A stretch of DNA of 20,871 bases, taken from assembly GCA_013115145.1 (NCBI GenBank), contig JAAPAO010000610.1, positions 1 through 20,871 of the forward strand, written 5' to 3'. Position numbers and translations under genes: made by a program. This DNA is from Perkinsus chesapeaki (taxonomy: Eukaryota > Perkinsozoa > Perkinsida > Perkinsidae). The notes below the pieces were generated by a model. The model saw nothing but the letters and a program-made list of their open reading frames with translations, did no database searches and had not been told where the DNA came from. How positions within the stretch are numbered: the stretch's first letter is position 1; each line of letters starts with the position of its first letter. Shown one piece after another: positions 1 through 8,935 of this stretch.

Positions 1-545
1 CCCCCTTCGACGGTTCCCATAGCCTTAGCCCTCTTTGAGGCTTTAGATACATCAATATCATCAGATATAAACTCATGCGACGCCGTTGATGATGGAATCT
101 CGTATCTAGCTTTCTTGTCATCTTGAAGATTTCTTAACTCATGAATTTTGCCGGATGAAGACCCTGCACCAGAGGCTCCACCGGATCCACCACCAGATGC
201 TCCACCAGTACCAGTGCTAACACCACCTTGATAACCAGACCCAGATACTTGAACATCACCAGATCCAGAACTAATGCCCATAACAGTACCAGCACCGCTT
301 TGATAACCAGAACCAGGTACTTGACCATTACCAGTACCCGAACTAACAGCAGCCTCAGATATAACCTGCTTAATCTCCTTCAAAGCCATCGCCAATGCAT
401 CGACCTTCACTTCGATCTTCCGTACTTCTTCAATATCATGTTTCAACTGCCAGGCCCACAGAGGAGGTTCACCAGTCATAACAATGTCATCATTTTCCTT
501 AGTCTCAACCTTCTTTAAAGACTTATCTTTGTCGGAGGAACCCAT
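1..545 (-). CDS. Retroelement ORF1/Gag-like protein, N-terminal part (runs off the window)
   Basis: An ATG at 545-543 opens a minus-strand frame with no stop down to base 1, giving about 181 residues with the C-terminus outside the window. Residues 1-25 are charged (Lys/Asp/Glu). Residues about 28-62 form a heptad-like Glu/Lys/Val/Leu stretch that could be a short coiled coil. Residues about 62-125 are a Gly/Ser/Thr-rich linker with repeated GSGYQ-type blocks, and the rest is charged. No catalytic or zinc-finger motif is visible in this part. A small coiled-coil protein with a low-complexity linker, beside a LINE relic on the same strand, suggests a retroelement ORF1 or Gag. This is inference: it could also be a host protein. 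The complete absence of stops over 545 nt argues that it is young or real. Confidence 0.55.
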   Translation of the reverse strand, partial: MGSSDKDKSLKKVETKENDDIVMTGEPPLWAWQLKHDIEEVRKIEVKVDALAMALKEIKQVISEAAVSSGTGNGQVPGSGYQSGAGTVMGISSGSGDVQVSGSGYQGGVSTGTGGASGGGSGGASGAGSSSGKIHELRNLQDDKKARYEIPSSTASHEFISDDIDVSKASKRAKAMGTVEG

Positions 546-822
546 AGATTATCGTTGGTCTCAAATTCTTCTCGGATGATTGTACAGAATTCAGGTTCTT
601 ATAAACGCAACCGTTCTCACAAGATAAGTCGATAGTAGATGTGTCAAGGTAACAGTGAACCACTAACAATGTCTTGCTACAACTTCAACTTTCTCAATTA
701 AATTATCAATACTACTAGCCTCACAGCGTGACACAATAAACTGTCTTCACAGTTGCACGCATGCACAAACATTGTCTCCCTTTTTGAAGAAAAAGTAAAT
801 ACACAGAACAGCTTAGCAGAAA
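546..822. other. AT-rich spacer, no gene recognised
   Basis: About 280 bases between the ORF1/Gag-like start and the LINE relic. I see no coding frame, tRNA or clear LTR. If the left gene belongs to a retroelement, this could be its 5' untranslated region or LTR, but no terminal TG..CA pair or primer-binding site could be recognised. Confidence 0.4.
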
Positions 823-2193
823 TCAAGGGATCTCGTCACACCCATTAAGGTTTTCAATTTCCCTGGCTGTTCGCCAAGTTGATGCTGGAAAGGAAGTTGG
901 TGCAAGTACGCCACCTTGGGAGACTCCGACTTCTCGGTACGTTACGCTGTCTCCCAAGTGTATGTCCCCTCCCTTTAGGTACGATGTGATGAGAGCTCCC
1001 CAAGCACTCTTTCCTGTCAGGGCTGTTATCTCGCGCGCTATGTGATCATGGCTAATCTTATCAAAGGCTAAGGCCATGTCATAGGTCGAGATAAGTGTTT
1101 TGTCAGTCTTTACTGATTTGGAGAAGGTCGTGTGGATCGCAGTACATGTACTGCGTCCTCTGTGAAAGCCGTGAATGCTCTTTGGAGCCTCCCCTAGGTC
1201 TAATTAGTCCGTTCTTTATGACAGTTTCAAGGAATTTTCCAAGACATGACGTTAGTGCAATTGGTTGCCATGCTTTTGGTCCTTCTCGTCCGTTGTTTTT
1301 GAAGATCATTACCATATCTGCTCGTTTGAAGCATCGTGGGTAATGTGCTCGTTTCAGTATCGCCTCAATGAGGTGCTTCACTGATTCTGGAAATTACTGT
1401 GAGTTGCTCACTGCATATTTAATGTGTTCGTTAAAGATCCCATCCCAGCCATATGATCTCCTTGTTTTAAGACTATCCAGTGCCCTATCAATCTCTGTTT
1501 CTGACACGAGTCCACCCAGGTCAGTGAGATGTTGCTCCCCTTCCTCCGCTTCTATGACATTGTCTACGGTTTCGTGTTGTGTCATCTCCTCTCGGATTCC
1601 GAAGAAGTATTCCAGGATTTCCCGGGAATCATATGTAGCGAGGTTTGGAGTGCGGGTCTTAAATTTTCGATGAAGTTTAGCTTCATCTATTGAGTCAAGC
1701 TCTCTCGAGAAATACTTAGTTCTTGCAGCCTTGACACTGTTGAAGTATCTTCTTTTGGCTGCTTTGAGACTGGTTGCTAGTCTTGTACTGATTGCTTGCC
1801 CTGCGGCGTCTTCAGCTGATCTGGCTTTCTTAAGTTGGTTTCTGAGCTGCGTGTATTCTTTCCTTTTCCCGTCCAGTTCCTTTCCCCACCATGGTGGTTT
1901 TGTACCTCTCGCGGTTGGTTCATAGGGATGGGATTTTGGTGTTGAGCTTATGACAGCTTGGCGCAGTTGTGAGGCTAGTCTCCTTGCCTGGTTGTCAATG
2001 TGTTGGATTTGGTTAGTTGGGATATGTAGGGGTGAGTGTTTGTCAAGAAACTGCAAGAATTTGTCCCAGTTGGTACGAGAAGGATAGTGCTTTGGAGCAC
2101 TCATGGTCTGCGTAGCGATAGGACCTACATCAGGACTTAGTTTAGCCGTTAGCCGGCAGTCTGAGAAGCCTTCCTTGCGGGACCTCCCCTACC
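823..2193 (-). pseudogene. LINE (non-LTR retrotransposon) reverse-transcriptase relic
   Basis: Read on minus, an open frame enters near 2193 and continues through the Met at 2104 to a TAA at 1394-1396. It carries a PWWGKEL block and Lys/Arg-rich helices typical of the linker between endonuclease and RT. The same frame continues past that single stop with RT finger motifs (a WQPIALTS-like block near 1270). After a frameshift near 1195 comes a GFHRGRST block, then AFDKISHDHI (motif A region) and GVSQGGVLAP (motif B) in the frame ending at 823. The YADD motif and everything after it are absent, so the copy is truncated at the 3' side. The endonuclease is lost except perhaps for its last residues (an SD-containing block near 2160). 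One in-frame stop and at least one frameshift make it non-functional. No 14-nt zigzag insertions were seen in this copy. Confidence 0.85.
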
Positions 2194-2238
2194 TGGCGGA
2201 GTTGATCACCATTCCGGGCGTTGCGTCCTCTGACCCCA

Positions 2239-2252
2239 GTGGGGTCACCCCA
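2239..2252 (+). repeat. 14-nt zigzag insertion 1
   Basis: W is GACCCCAC. W1-7 at 2232-2238 is followed by the reverse complement of W at 2239-2246 and W2-8 at 2247-2253. Removing 14 nt joins the frame before it (ending ASSDP) to the frame after it in the retroelement Gag region. Confidence 0.85.
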
Positions 2253-2440
2253 CTTGGTTGTATTATGGTTTATGGATTACTTCGTCGCAGACCCACGGGT
2301 GGCGACTCTCCTTGGAGACGGCTCCCGACGATTCGGTTCCCCTCAAGCATGGTCTGGTTGAGTCCTCACACGAAATACCGATCCCGGCTCTACCGGCGGA
2401 TATTTCTGCGCAAGTTACCTTGGCGGAGCTACCTCCCCCA

Positions 2441-2454
2441 GTGGGGGACCCCCA
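2441..2454 (+). repeat. 14-nt zigzag insertion 2
   Basis: W is TCCCCCAC. W1-7 at 2434-2440, reverse complement at 2441-2448, W2-8 at 2449-2455. Removal puts the upstream AELPPP frame in register with the Pro-rich/WW frame downstream. Confidence 0.9.
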
Positions 2455-3003
2455 CCCTCTCCGCCTCCTTTGAATGGGGGTTGGCTACGCGCCCCTGATA
2501 CCGCCGAGCGGCGCGCTTACTACTACAACGTGGTTACTCGTCAAACTCAGTGGGTATGCCCCGTTGGTCTTTCGTTCGGTGAGGACAGTCTTCATGGTCC
2601 TGCCCGGCACGCTGATACTCTATCGACAGTAGAAGCCAGCTTTGTGCCGGTGTCGCGCCCTGATCTGCATGCTCCTCCTCTGACGAATGGTTTACCTGGT
2701 GTTTCGCATCCTATCATCGCACCGCCCACCCCTGTTCGCTGAAGAGTGGTCACAATTCAGCTCAGAGCCAGCAATCGCCTCAGTACTACGAGGCTTCGGT
2801 AGACGAAAGGGATCGTCACTTTACTGCTGTAGAGCGTAAGGCCTTCTCAGGGGCCTCCAAAGTCCTGCCCGACTACCCGAAGTTTGCTGGAAGTGGTGAC
2901 AAACGTTCGGTCTCTGCCTTGGTACAGCAGACAAACCTCCTCTCGGTCCAACATGCTTGGTACGCTGTGGAACTATACCATTGGTTAGTCTCCCGGTTAT
3001 CTG

Positions 3004-3017
3004 TCAGATAATATCTG
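3004..3017 (+). repeat. 14-nt zigzag insertion 3
   Basis: W is TTATCTGA. W1-7 at 2997-3003, reverse complement at 3004-3011, W2-8 at 3012-3018. I looked for it because the Gag frame shifts here by the amount a 14-nt insertion would cause; removal rejoins LVSRLS to EKVSKRV. Confidence 0.95.
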
Positions 3018-5477
3018 AGAAGGTCAGTAAACGTGTCAATCCTCAAGGCTCGAGAACTCACGCGGCAGCTGAAAGAGAAGTACATCGTCTCGTTGCGGCC
3101 TTGTATGACACTTATGCTCGTCCTACCGATAGTATCGTAGCCTGGCAAAACTTGATTTCACTCAAGATGCGCCAGGGCTCCAGTTTAGCCAGTTTCGTCG
3201 AGCTCTTTCAACAACGCCTCCTAGAGTATGAACGCACGACCGGTCCCTTGCCGGTGCAGTATGCTTGCGACTTGCTAGTAACCGTCCTCTGCGCGCCTGA
3301 CAAGGAAGGGGCTCTTGGTATTCGGCGCTCGCTCCCGAACTGTTCTTTGGAGGGTATGGTCAACGGTCTCCTGAAGATGAAGCCTTACGTGGTTCCCGAG
3401 AGGGTTCTCTGCCCGAACCGGTATCCCGCATTTCTCTGAGTCAGGTGTCTGCCGAGACTACGGATGCGGCACCTCCTTTGAGCCAGGGTGCTGGCGAGGG
3501 TCGAGCTACACCTCCAAAAGCGAAATCGTCCTCTTCGCAAGAAGTCCAACGAGGAAATCCTCGTCGCAAGGGTACTCGTAGTCGTTATCGCTGTACTAGA
3601 TGTTTAGATTCGGATCCGGACTGTAATGGTCTGCCAAAACTCTGTGCGGCTCCTGCGCCGATACGTAAAGCGGACCGCTGCTTCCTCTGCAACCGCCTGA
3701 AGCTACGATGCCCTGACACGTCTACCTGTCCCTGGAGAGACTCTGTTTCTTGTGAACGCTGTCAAGGACGCCACCACACGTCACATTGTACCAAGCCTTT
3801 GAAGTTCGAGAAATCATCGACTCCTACAAGCGACACCTGTACCCTCTCGATGGAGAGTATTACGATCTCTAATGTCCGCTCTTCCTCGGTGTGCCTCGAG
3901 GAGACCTCAACCTCTGACGTCGCTGCGGCTCAGGTCCAACGTGATCCATGCCACCCTCTTCGGCACCTAGGACTAAGCTTCAAGACTTCCAGTGGCTCTA
4001 CTGCTTCCTTCAACGGCTTACTGGATTCTGGGGCAATGATGCATGCCTGCTCCTCAGAGGGGTTAGCCGCTTTGCAGCGTGCTGCGGTGGTTCTGGTCGA
4101 CACTGGTCGCACATGCAATGCCCGACTGGCGGCAGGCTCGTTGGTAACCGGCTACCCCATTCTGGCACTTACACATGTACATCAAGGCGTTGATATACCT
4201 ACCGAGATCGTGTTGATCTCTAACTTGAATCGTCTCTTCTTATGGAGTACTTCGATCTCCAGGTCATATCCATCTCCCACCATCTGGGTGTTTGATCATC
4301 AACGAGATCGTCTGATCAGCCTGGTAGGCAAGACGCCGGCGGTGCTCGAGGCACGGTCTTACTTCGTGAACACTCTCGACAACCCTCCCGCGACGGAGTC
4401 TACCCATTTCCCTGACTCCCACCGTCATCGAGACCCTGCCGACGAAGCCCCCGGCTCTCTTTCCACCGACTTACTGACACTCGCTAGCGAGCTTGTGGAC
4501 GACATCCCCGACTACACGAGGGAGTTTCTTGAGGTCGCCTTCGCTCACACCAAGCCCTTCGCCTTGAGCCTATGTTCCGGTGAAAAGAGCCTTACTTCTG
4601 AAGCATCAACCCACGTTCATCGACTCGGTCATCGTATCCGCTGGGTAGCTGCTCGCCCTTCTAATGACTACCGCCCATTTTTGGCTAAGGCTCGCACTCT
4701 CGCTTCTAGGCTACGTAAGCAAGGCCTTTATGAGGTGTACGATAATGAGATCCAGAACTTCCTACGTAGCGGATATATCCGTCCTGCTACGGTTGGAGAG
4801 GTCACCTATTGGATGTCTCACTTCCCGGTTATCAAGTCTTCACCTGAGGGTGGCCCGACTACTTCATCCAGGAGTTCCATGAAGGTTCGTCCCGTTTTCA
4901 ACGGGGCCCCCTTAGCACACATTGTGCACTCGAGTCTGCCGACGGGTTGCGATCAGGGCGTTGTACAGTCTCTATCCCTCATTCGCAGGTTCCCCTTTTT
5001 TTCCAGTTTGGATTTGAGACAAGCGTTTCTCCAGCTGGAACTTGTTGACGTCCGAGATCAACGGTGTATGGCATGGGATGTTAACGATTGGTACACATAA
5101 AACACGAACACTTAATGTTCAATCTCCATAAATCACGTTCATACTCAACTCGATTGCTTGAAACACGTACACAGTCAGCTCGTTCGCTCCTATTCAGATC
5201 ATCGGCAGTTCGACCACCAAAAGTACGTTCACTATTATCTCGTATCCATAAACTCGGTACACTTGCATCAAGTACACTAAAAGTTCGTACACTTTCATTC
5301 CGTTCACCCCCATTCCATACACCAAAATCTCAATCCACACTTTTTTCATACACGCATATCTCGTACACTTTCATTTCGTACACTCCAAAAATTCCGCGCC
5401 GGCTCCACCCGCGCTTCAATTCCCGGCTTACTCACCCCAGGCTTTCAGCTCCTCACACTCCCATGAACTGAAAATAC

Positions 5478-5553
5478 CCCGGGTTAGATTCGAACCTAGA
5501 ACCTTGCCCATGTCAGATAGCCCTTATACCACTAGACTCTAGTGACTAGAGCA
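5478..5553 (-). pseudogene. Degenerate tRNA-like sequence in the foldback element core
   Basis: On minus there is an A-box-like TCTAGTGGTATAAGG, a CTGACAT loop (would be anticodon GAC) and a clean B-box GGTTCGAATC. The T-stem and anticodon stem pair poorly, so this is a pseudo-tRNA or a tRNA-derived head of a repeat rather than a working gene. Confidence 0.55.
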
Positions 5554-5649
5554 ACCTGACTACACAATTCAGTGGCGCATTCACTCGATATTGATCTCCC
5601 CAGAAGTGCTAATTGCTCCGCCGGACAGACAAAGTTTGCCGGTTATGTC

Positions 5650-5715
5650 GCTTCTGGGGATTGAACTCTCAACCTTTGGATTAACAAATTAGTGATCTCC
5701 CTACTGAACTGGAAA
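5650..5715 (-). pseudogene. Degenerate tRNA-Asn-like sequence in the foldback element core
   Basis: On minus there is an A-box-like CAGTTCAGTAGG, a loop TTGTTAA (anticodon GTT, Asn) and a B-box GAGTTCAATCC. The anticodon stem is broken and the D-stem weak. It is the second tRNA-like block in the same element, in the same orientation as the first. Confidence 0.5.
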
Positions 5716-6218
5716 AAAAAGCATAGGTGTACGAGCCATCGGGTGTACGAGTTCGAGGAGTACGAAATCAAACTGAACCAAATCTTAGTGTACGACACTC
5801 ATATGAACGGAATTTTTGTGTACTACTTGGCCCTGAACCTATTTTCGGTGTATCACATTTTGTCGACAGAGATTTGAGTGTACGGGAATTTGGTGTACCA
5901 GTCAAAAGTCAAAAATTCCGTGTACGAGTTTCATGTGTACGTAATTTATGTGTACCAATCGTTATACACCCCCCCAGCCAATTCTCATATCACAGCAGAA
6001 ATATCCAGCTCCAACTTTAGCCATGTGATCATTCTTAGCTGGAATCCGGCTACCATCCGAGAAAATAACCGTGGGATTTCCTTCAAATTGGGTAACTCCA
6101 GGGCTAAGAGAGCCCTCAAATACCTTCAAGCCATTACCCAGATGGTAGCGAGTTGAATCCAGCCCCCTACTATACCGGTCAGACCTCCAAATCTCTACAG
6201 GATCAGGATAGGCTACCC

Positions 6219-6254
6219 CCACCACGGTGGTGGGCCACCACTGGTGGCACCACC
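6219..6254 (+). repeat. Nested pair of 14-nt zigzag insertions (4 inside 5)
   Basis: The inner unit (4) has W GTGGTGGC: W1-7 at 6227-6233, reverse complement at 6234-6241, W2-8 at 6242-6248. With those 14 nt removed, an outer unit (5) with W CCACCACC appears: W1-7 at 6219-6225, reverse complement at 6226-6233, W2-8 at 6248-6254. Removing all 28 nt joins a DDIRKWWRK frame to VVGVAYPDP in the LINE. Confidence 0.85.
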
Positions 6255-6371
6255 TTCCGCCACCATTTACGAATATCGTCACCTTTCTGGAACCTCCAAG
6301 AACCATAACGAGAACACAACCTTTGGTAGATAGTCAGTTTCGCATCACTCAGTAAAGCCACCAGATCCGGG

Positions 6372-6385
6372 ACCCGGATTCCGGG
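6372..6385 (+). repeat. 14-nt zigzag insertion 6 (one mismatch)
   Basis: W is ATCCGGGT. W1-7 at 6365-6371, reverse complement at 6372-6379, then TCCGGG at 6380-6385; the eighth base of W differs (G for T at 6386). Removal joins the minus-strand frame PISGTP to DLVALLSDAKL. Confidence 0.85.
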
Positions 6386-6552
6386 GTACCGGATATAGGT
6401 ACACCAAGCATAATCTTCTCTAATCTATTGTGCAGCGCATTCATTCTTCTTTTGACAGCTTTAAGGGATAACCGGTCGCCCCAACATTCTATTCCGTATC
6501 CAAGCGAGGCAGCCTCATGGGCCCTTACAACCTCCCTGGCCTTGGGGTAATA

Positions 6553-6785
6553 CGAACACAGCCTTCAATAGTAATCAGTCTTCTAAAGGATTCAATTTCA
6601 AAACTTGCCTTCCTTATAGCTTGTTATCGGGTTCGGTTAAGTAGTTAGTTGATGTAGGACTAGAGGCTCAGATGCGTTAACACAACAGGAGGGACCTTGA
6701 GGGATAGTTAGCTTACGCTAGAGAGAGAAGTGATAACCAAGGGCAGGCGAACAACCGACCGCGCCGGCCGCTTAGCTATAGATTA
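6553..6785. other. Poorly conserved LINE stretch
   Basis: About 230 bases between the RT 3' end and the connection block of the minus-strand LINE. No frame with recognisable motifs. The element has probably accumulated indels or a small insertion here. Confidence 0.35.
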
Positions 6786-7015
6786 TTATAGCACGCATGC
6801 ACATAGACTGCGCAGAATCCTACAACAAGCTTCCTCCACGTGCGGAGTCCATTTACCGTCAAAACTCAGGCGGATACCCAAAAAGGGAATAGTCGCTTTA
6901 GCCGGTATACCACAGCAGCTGTCGCCAAGATCTCGAGACAAGATCACACTCTTTTCCCTAGCCATAGAGAAGCCTAAGAGAGGGAGCTCACGCTCTAGCG
7001 CCAGCACAATGTCCC

Positions 7016-7029
7016 TTATAGGCTATAAG
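7016..7029 (-). repeat. 14-nt zigzag insertion 7
   Basis: On minus W is GCTATAAG. W1-7 at 7036-7030, reverse complement at 7029-7022, W2-8 at 7021-7015. Removal rejoins the RT frame DLAQAI to RDIVLALERE. Confidence 0.95.
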
Positions 7030-7198
7030 TTATAGCTTGAGCAAGGTCATTCTCGTCCTCGGCCGCAATCAGAATCATCATATCATCCGCATAAGACACA
7101 ACTCGTACTGATATGCCAACCTTAATAGCCATCTGGGGGACGTTCATAACCTTTGTATGAAACAACCTATAGATAACCGGGGAAAGAGCGCCACCTTG

Positions 7199-7212
7199 TG
7201 GGGTTACCCCAC
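7199..7212 (-). repeat. 14-nt zigzag insertion 8
   Basis: On minus W is TACCCCAC. W1-7 at 7219-7213, reverse complement at 7212-7205, W2-8 at 7204-7198. Removal restores RT motif B as GGTPQGGALSP. Confidence 0.95.
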
Positions 7213-7403
7213 TGGGGTACCCCCTTTAGTCATACATCTCCCGGAGATGTATGGCTAAAATACGGACTATATTTTCCCATTATAATGGCATCGGCGTCCA
7301 TGTAAATAACCACCAACCACATTTGCCAGTGCCGAAGAACCAGTAATAGAGCGAACCGCGTCACAAATAGAAACATGAGAGGCTCCAATAAAGGCACCTT
7401 TCA

Positions 7404-7417
7404 ATGAAAGGCTTTCA
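7404..7417 (+). repeat. 14-nt zigzag insertion 9
   Basis: W is CCTTTCAT. W1-7 at 7397-7403, reverse complement at 7404-7411, W2-8 at 7412-7418. Removal restores the minus-strand RT motif A as SLDMKGAF. Confidence 0.95.
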
Positions 7418-7992
7418 TGTCAAGACTTAATACAGCGATAAACGAGTCATCAGACTTCAAATCCGAGATACTACTAACAACCTCATTAACTGCAGTAGCC
7501 GTACTGCGCCCCAGCGCATAACCATGAGAGCTCAGAAGGTGGGTACCCAACGCTGATAACAGATCTTATCCCTCTCCTGCGGGCTCTGGCAACCAACGCC
7601 GGTGCCTCTCGCAGTTTGGAAGAGGTCAACCTTAAAACCTTTCCCTTTCAAGACCGAAGGTACCTCCTCTTTCTTAGCCAAAGGTAGGTTAGCAGGGTCA
7701 GGAGTCTGCTGCCTCCTTGAAGCATCTAGAGTTCTGGACGTAGAATAAACCCATCTTTCATCAATAACCATAACCACAAAATCATTCTTCCTCTTAACAG
7801 AGGGCACAGTACCAGTTTGAGCTTCACCCAGATCGACAGTACCAATGGCCGGTCTCACAGGCCTACCTCGAGCTTTATTTTGCCGACGAGACCTTGTAGT
7901 AACCCAGTTACCAGAAGCCGGCTCATGACCACGATCAGCAAACCTTTCAAGCTCCATGTCAACCTCTTCAGCAGCCTCAGAGGAGGAGAGGG

Positions 7993-8006
7993 AGACAATT
8001 TGTCTC
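7993..8006 (-). repeat. 14-nt zigzag insertion 14
   Basis: On minus W is TTTGTCTC. W1-7 at 8013-8007, reverse complement at 8006-7999, W2-8 at 7998-7992. Removal fuses the two halves of LINE ORF1 in frame. Confidence 0.95.
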
Positions 8007-8535
8007 AGACAAAGTCGGCCTCCTCAACTTGGGACACCCTTCTCCTGTTCCTATATGTATTGGAAGAAGAAGAGCCAACTACCACCGACTTAGAATTCTT
8101 GCTAGTCTCACATTCTAGTTTAGCAATTTTATCATGTAAACTACCCATTTCACTATTAAGAATTTCACATTTATCTAATTCCTCACCAAGACGAATAGAA
8201 AGTTCAAGTACGAAGGATAACAGAATGTTACCCGAGGCACGACTCATCTTATCTGTCGCCACATTCCTATCTATTACTGCCTTTACGGAGTGCATGACAC
8301 TCCATACATCCTTAATCTCCCAAGGTAAGCCGGGAAGACCCGTCTTTTCTCTGAGAGCTTCAGGAGGCAGCTTCTTAAGGGACCCACAGGCGTAGCTGCT
8401 GGTCTGCAGCTTCGCCGTCGAAAGTCTGTGGACGTCTCCAGGAGGGGCAGATGTCGGGAGAGGAACGGGGAGGATTTTGAGCGACCATTGAAAAAACAAA
8501 TTCCACTGCCTTGAAGTCCAGTGGCTATGGTACGA

Positions 8536-8549
8536 ATCGTACCGTACGA
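8536..8549 (+). repeat. 14-nt zigzag insertion 10
   Basis: W is GGTACGAT. W1-7 at 8529-8535, reverse complement at 8536-8543, W2-8 at 8544-8550. It lies near the 5' end of the LINE ORF1. Confidence 0.9.
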
Positions 8550-8909
8550 TCAAATGTGTAAGACCTATCACTCTCTCCCCCACCTTCTGCAAGCTCATGG
8601 AATCTATCATCATTCTACGCCTCTCTACTGAGTGGGAGTAGAGTCCACTCCTATCGCATGAGAGTACGCTTACCTACCTGGCCGGTCATCGGTGTCATTG
8701 GTGAAGGACTTGCTGCATCACGTTCAAGAGGGCTTCACTGGGAAAGTGGTTAAAACCCTCCTGAGCTATAGCAGGACTGGAATTGAGTAATGCCTTCGGC
8801 TCCATTCCTCACAGCAAACTCATCACGGCCATCAATGCCCTCGGTGCGTCCTCTGCTGATCAACAATGGCTGGGCGTTAGGCGCAATACTAACCAGTATC
8901 TTGGTAATA

Positions 8910-8923
8910 GTATTACCGTAATA
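8910..8923 (+). repeat. 14-nt zigzag insertion 11
   Basis: W is GGTAATAC. W1-7 at 8903-8909, reverse complement at 8910-8917, W2-8 at 8918-8924, within the plus-strand LINE RT between motifs A and B. Confidence 0.9.
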
Positions 8924-8935
8924 CCACGTTGGTAT

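Larger units (their letters stand above)
2190..5081 (+). pseudogene. BEL/Pao-like LTR-retrotransposon: Gag, zinc fingers, protease and partial RT
   Basis: Coding blocks lie in successive frames: 2190-2238, 2253-2440, 2455-about 2740, about 2740-3003, 3018-3439 and an uninterrupted 551-codon frame at 3445-5100. Features in order are a Pro-rich stretch and a WW-like motif (GGW ... YYYNVVTRQTQWVCP, 2476-2560), a capsid-like helical region (2840-3400), a Cys-rich block ending CERCQGRHHTSHC as in BEL/Pao nucleocapsids (about 3590-3800), an aspartic protease with LLDSGAMMHA near 4020, and RT with VRPVFNGAP (about 4890) and SSLDLRQAFLQLEL (about 5010). RT stops at about 5081, where a foldback-like element begins, so RT palm, RNase H and integrase are missing. 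Three of the five frame changes coincide exactly with 14-nt zigzag insertions; those near 2740 and 3400 do not. No LTRs were recognised. The assignment rests on the HHT zinc knuckle and the RT blocks. Confidence 0.8.
5082..5964. mobile_element. Foldback-like DNA element with subterminal GTACAC arrays
   Basis: A perfect 20-bp terminal inverted repeat (5082-5101 and 5945-5964, beginning TAACGATTGGTACAC) bounds 883 bp. Inside the left arm (to about 5400) the hexamer GTACAC recurs at least seven times, always in that orientation. Inside the right arm (from about 5727) GTGTAC recurs about nine times, always inverted, at roughly 15-40 nt spacing. This is the layout of subterminal transposase-binding arrays or a foldback element. 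The core (5470-5720) has no transposase ORF and carries two degenerate tRNA-like stretches, so the element is non-autonomous. It starts exactly where the BEL/Pao RT loses its frame, and its right end abuts the LINE RNase H relic. No clear target-site duplication was found, so a deletion or rearrangement at insertion is possible. Confidence 0.75.
5965..6552 (-). pseudogene. LINE relic: RT connection region and start of RNase H
   Basis: This is the 3' part of the minus-strand LINE whose RT lies at 6786-7545. From 6552 leftward the frame reads through an ECWGDRLSLKAVKRR block and a LGVPISGTP block. It is broken by zigzag insertion 6 and then by a nested pair (4 and 5). With these removed in silico the frame is continuous into VVGVAYPDPVEIW and on to VIFSDGSR...VGAGYF, the first beta strands and first catalytic Asp of an RNase H domain. 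The domain is cut after the first strands by the foldback element at 5964, so the other catalytic residues are missing. RNase H after RT is known from the I, Jockey-related and similar clades. The clade is not resolved. Confidence 0.75.
6786..7545 (-). pseudogene. LINE reverse-transcriptase relic with three zigzag insertions
   Basis: Read on minus from about 7545 there is HGYALGRSTATAV (GRST block), then VLSLDMK, where insertion 9 interrupts motif A. With it removed the next residues are GAFIGASHVS, giving a normal LDMKGAF. Motif B is split by insertion 8; without it the sequence reads GGTPQGGALSP. VVSYADDMMIL (motif C, catalytic YADD) sits near 7100 in the raw sequence. Insertion 7 then breaks the frame after DLAQAI; without it the frame continues into LALERELPLLGFS and a PFLGIRLSFDG block ending near 6786. 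The RT is otherwise well preserved, so these insertions account for most of the damage visible here. The fingers N-terminal to GRST, and any endonuclease, are absent. Confidence 0.85.
7532..8613 (-). pseudogene. LINE ORF1 (Gag-like) relic
   Basis: Two minus-strand frames (8613-8005, 202 codons; 7957-7532, 141 codons) become one when zigzag insertion 14 (7993-8006) is removed: EADFV joins directly to SLSSSEAAEEVDMELE. The N-terminal part has a Pro-rich segment. The middle has a likely coiled coil (about residues 125-170, with Leu/Ile/Glu/Lys heptads: LELSIRLGEELDKCEILNS). The C-terminal part is basic (NRRRV, TRSRRQNKARGR). This layout resembles coiled-coil LINE ORF1 proteins; no zinc knuckle or RRM was recognised. 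A further insertion (10, 8536-8549) lies near the N-terminus, so the annotated Met at 8613 may not be the original start. Downstream the frame runs into the middle of RT, so the endonuclease region has been deleted. Confidence 0.7.

Noticed and set aside
228-518. Plus-strand 96-codon ORF with Thr/Arg repeats
   Set aside because: Antisense of the Gly/Ser-rich linker of the minus-strand partial ORF, which has the more protein-like composition.
2741-2742. A zigzag insertion to explain the Gag frame change near 2740 and another near 3400
   Set aside because: The direction of both shifts would fit a 14-nt insertion, but no inverted arms are visible there. Simple one-base indels are the likelier cause.
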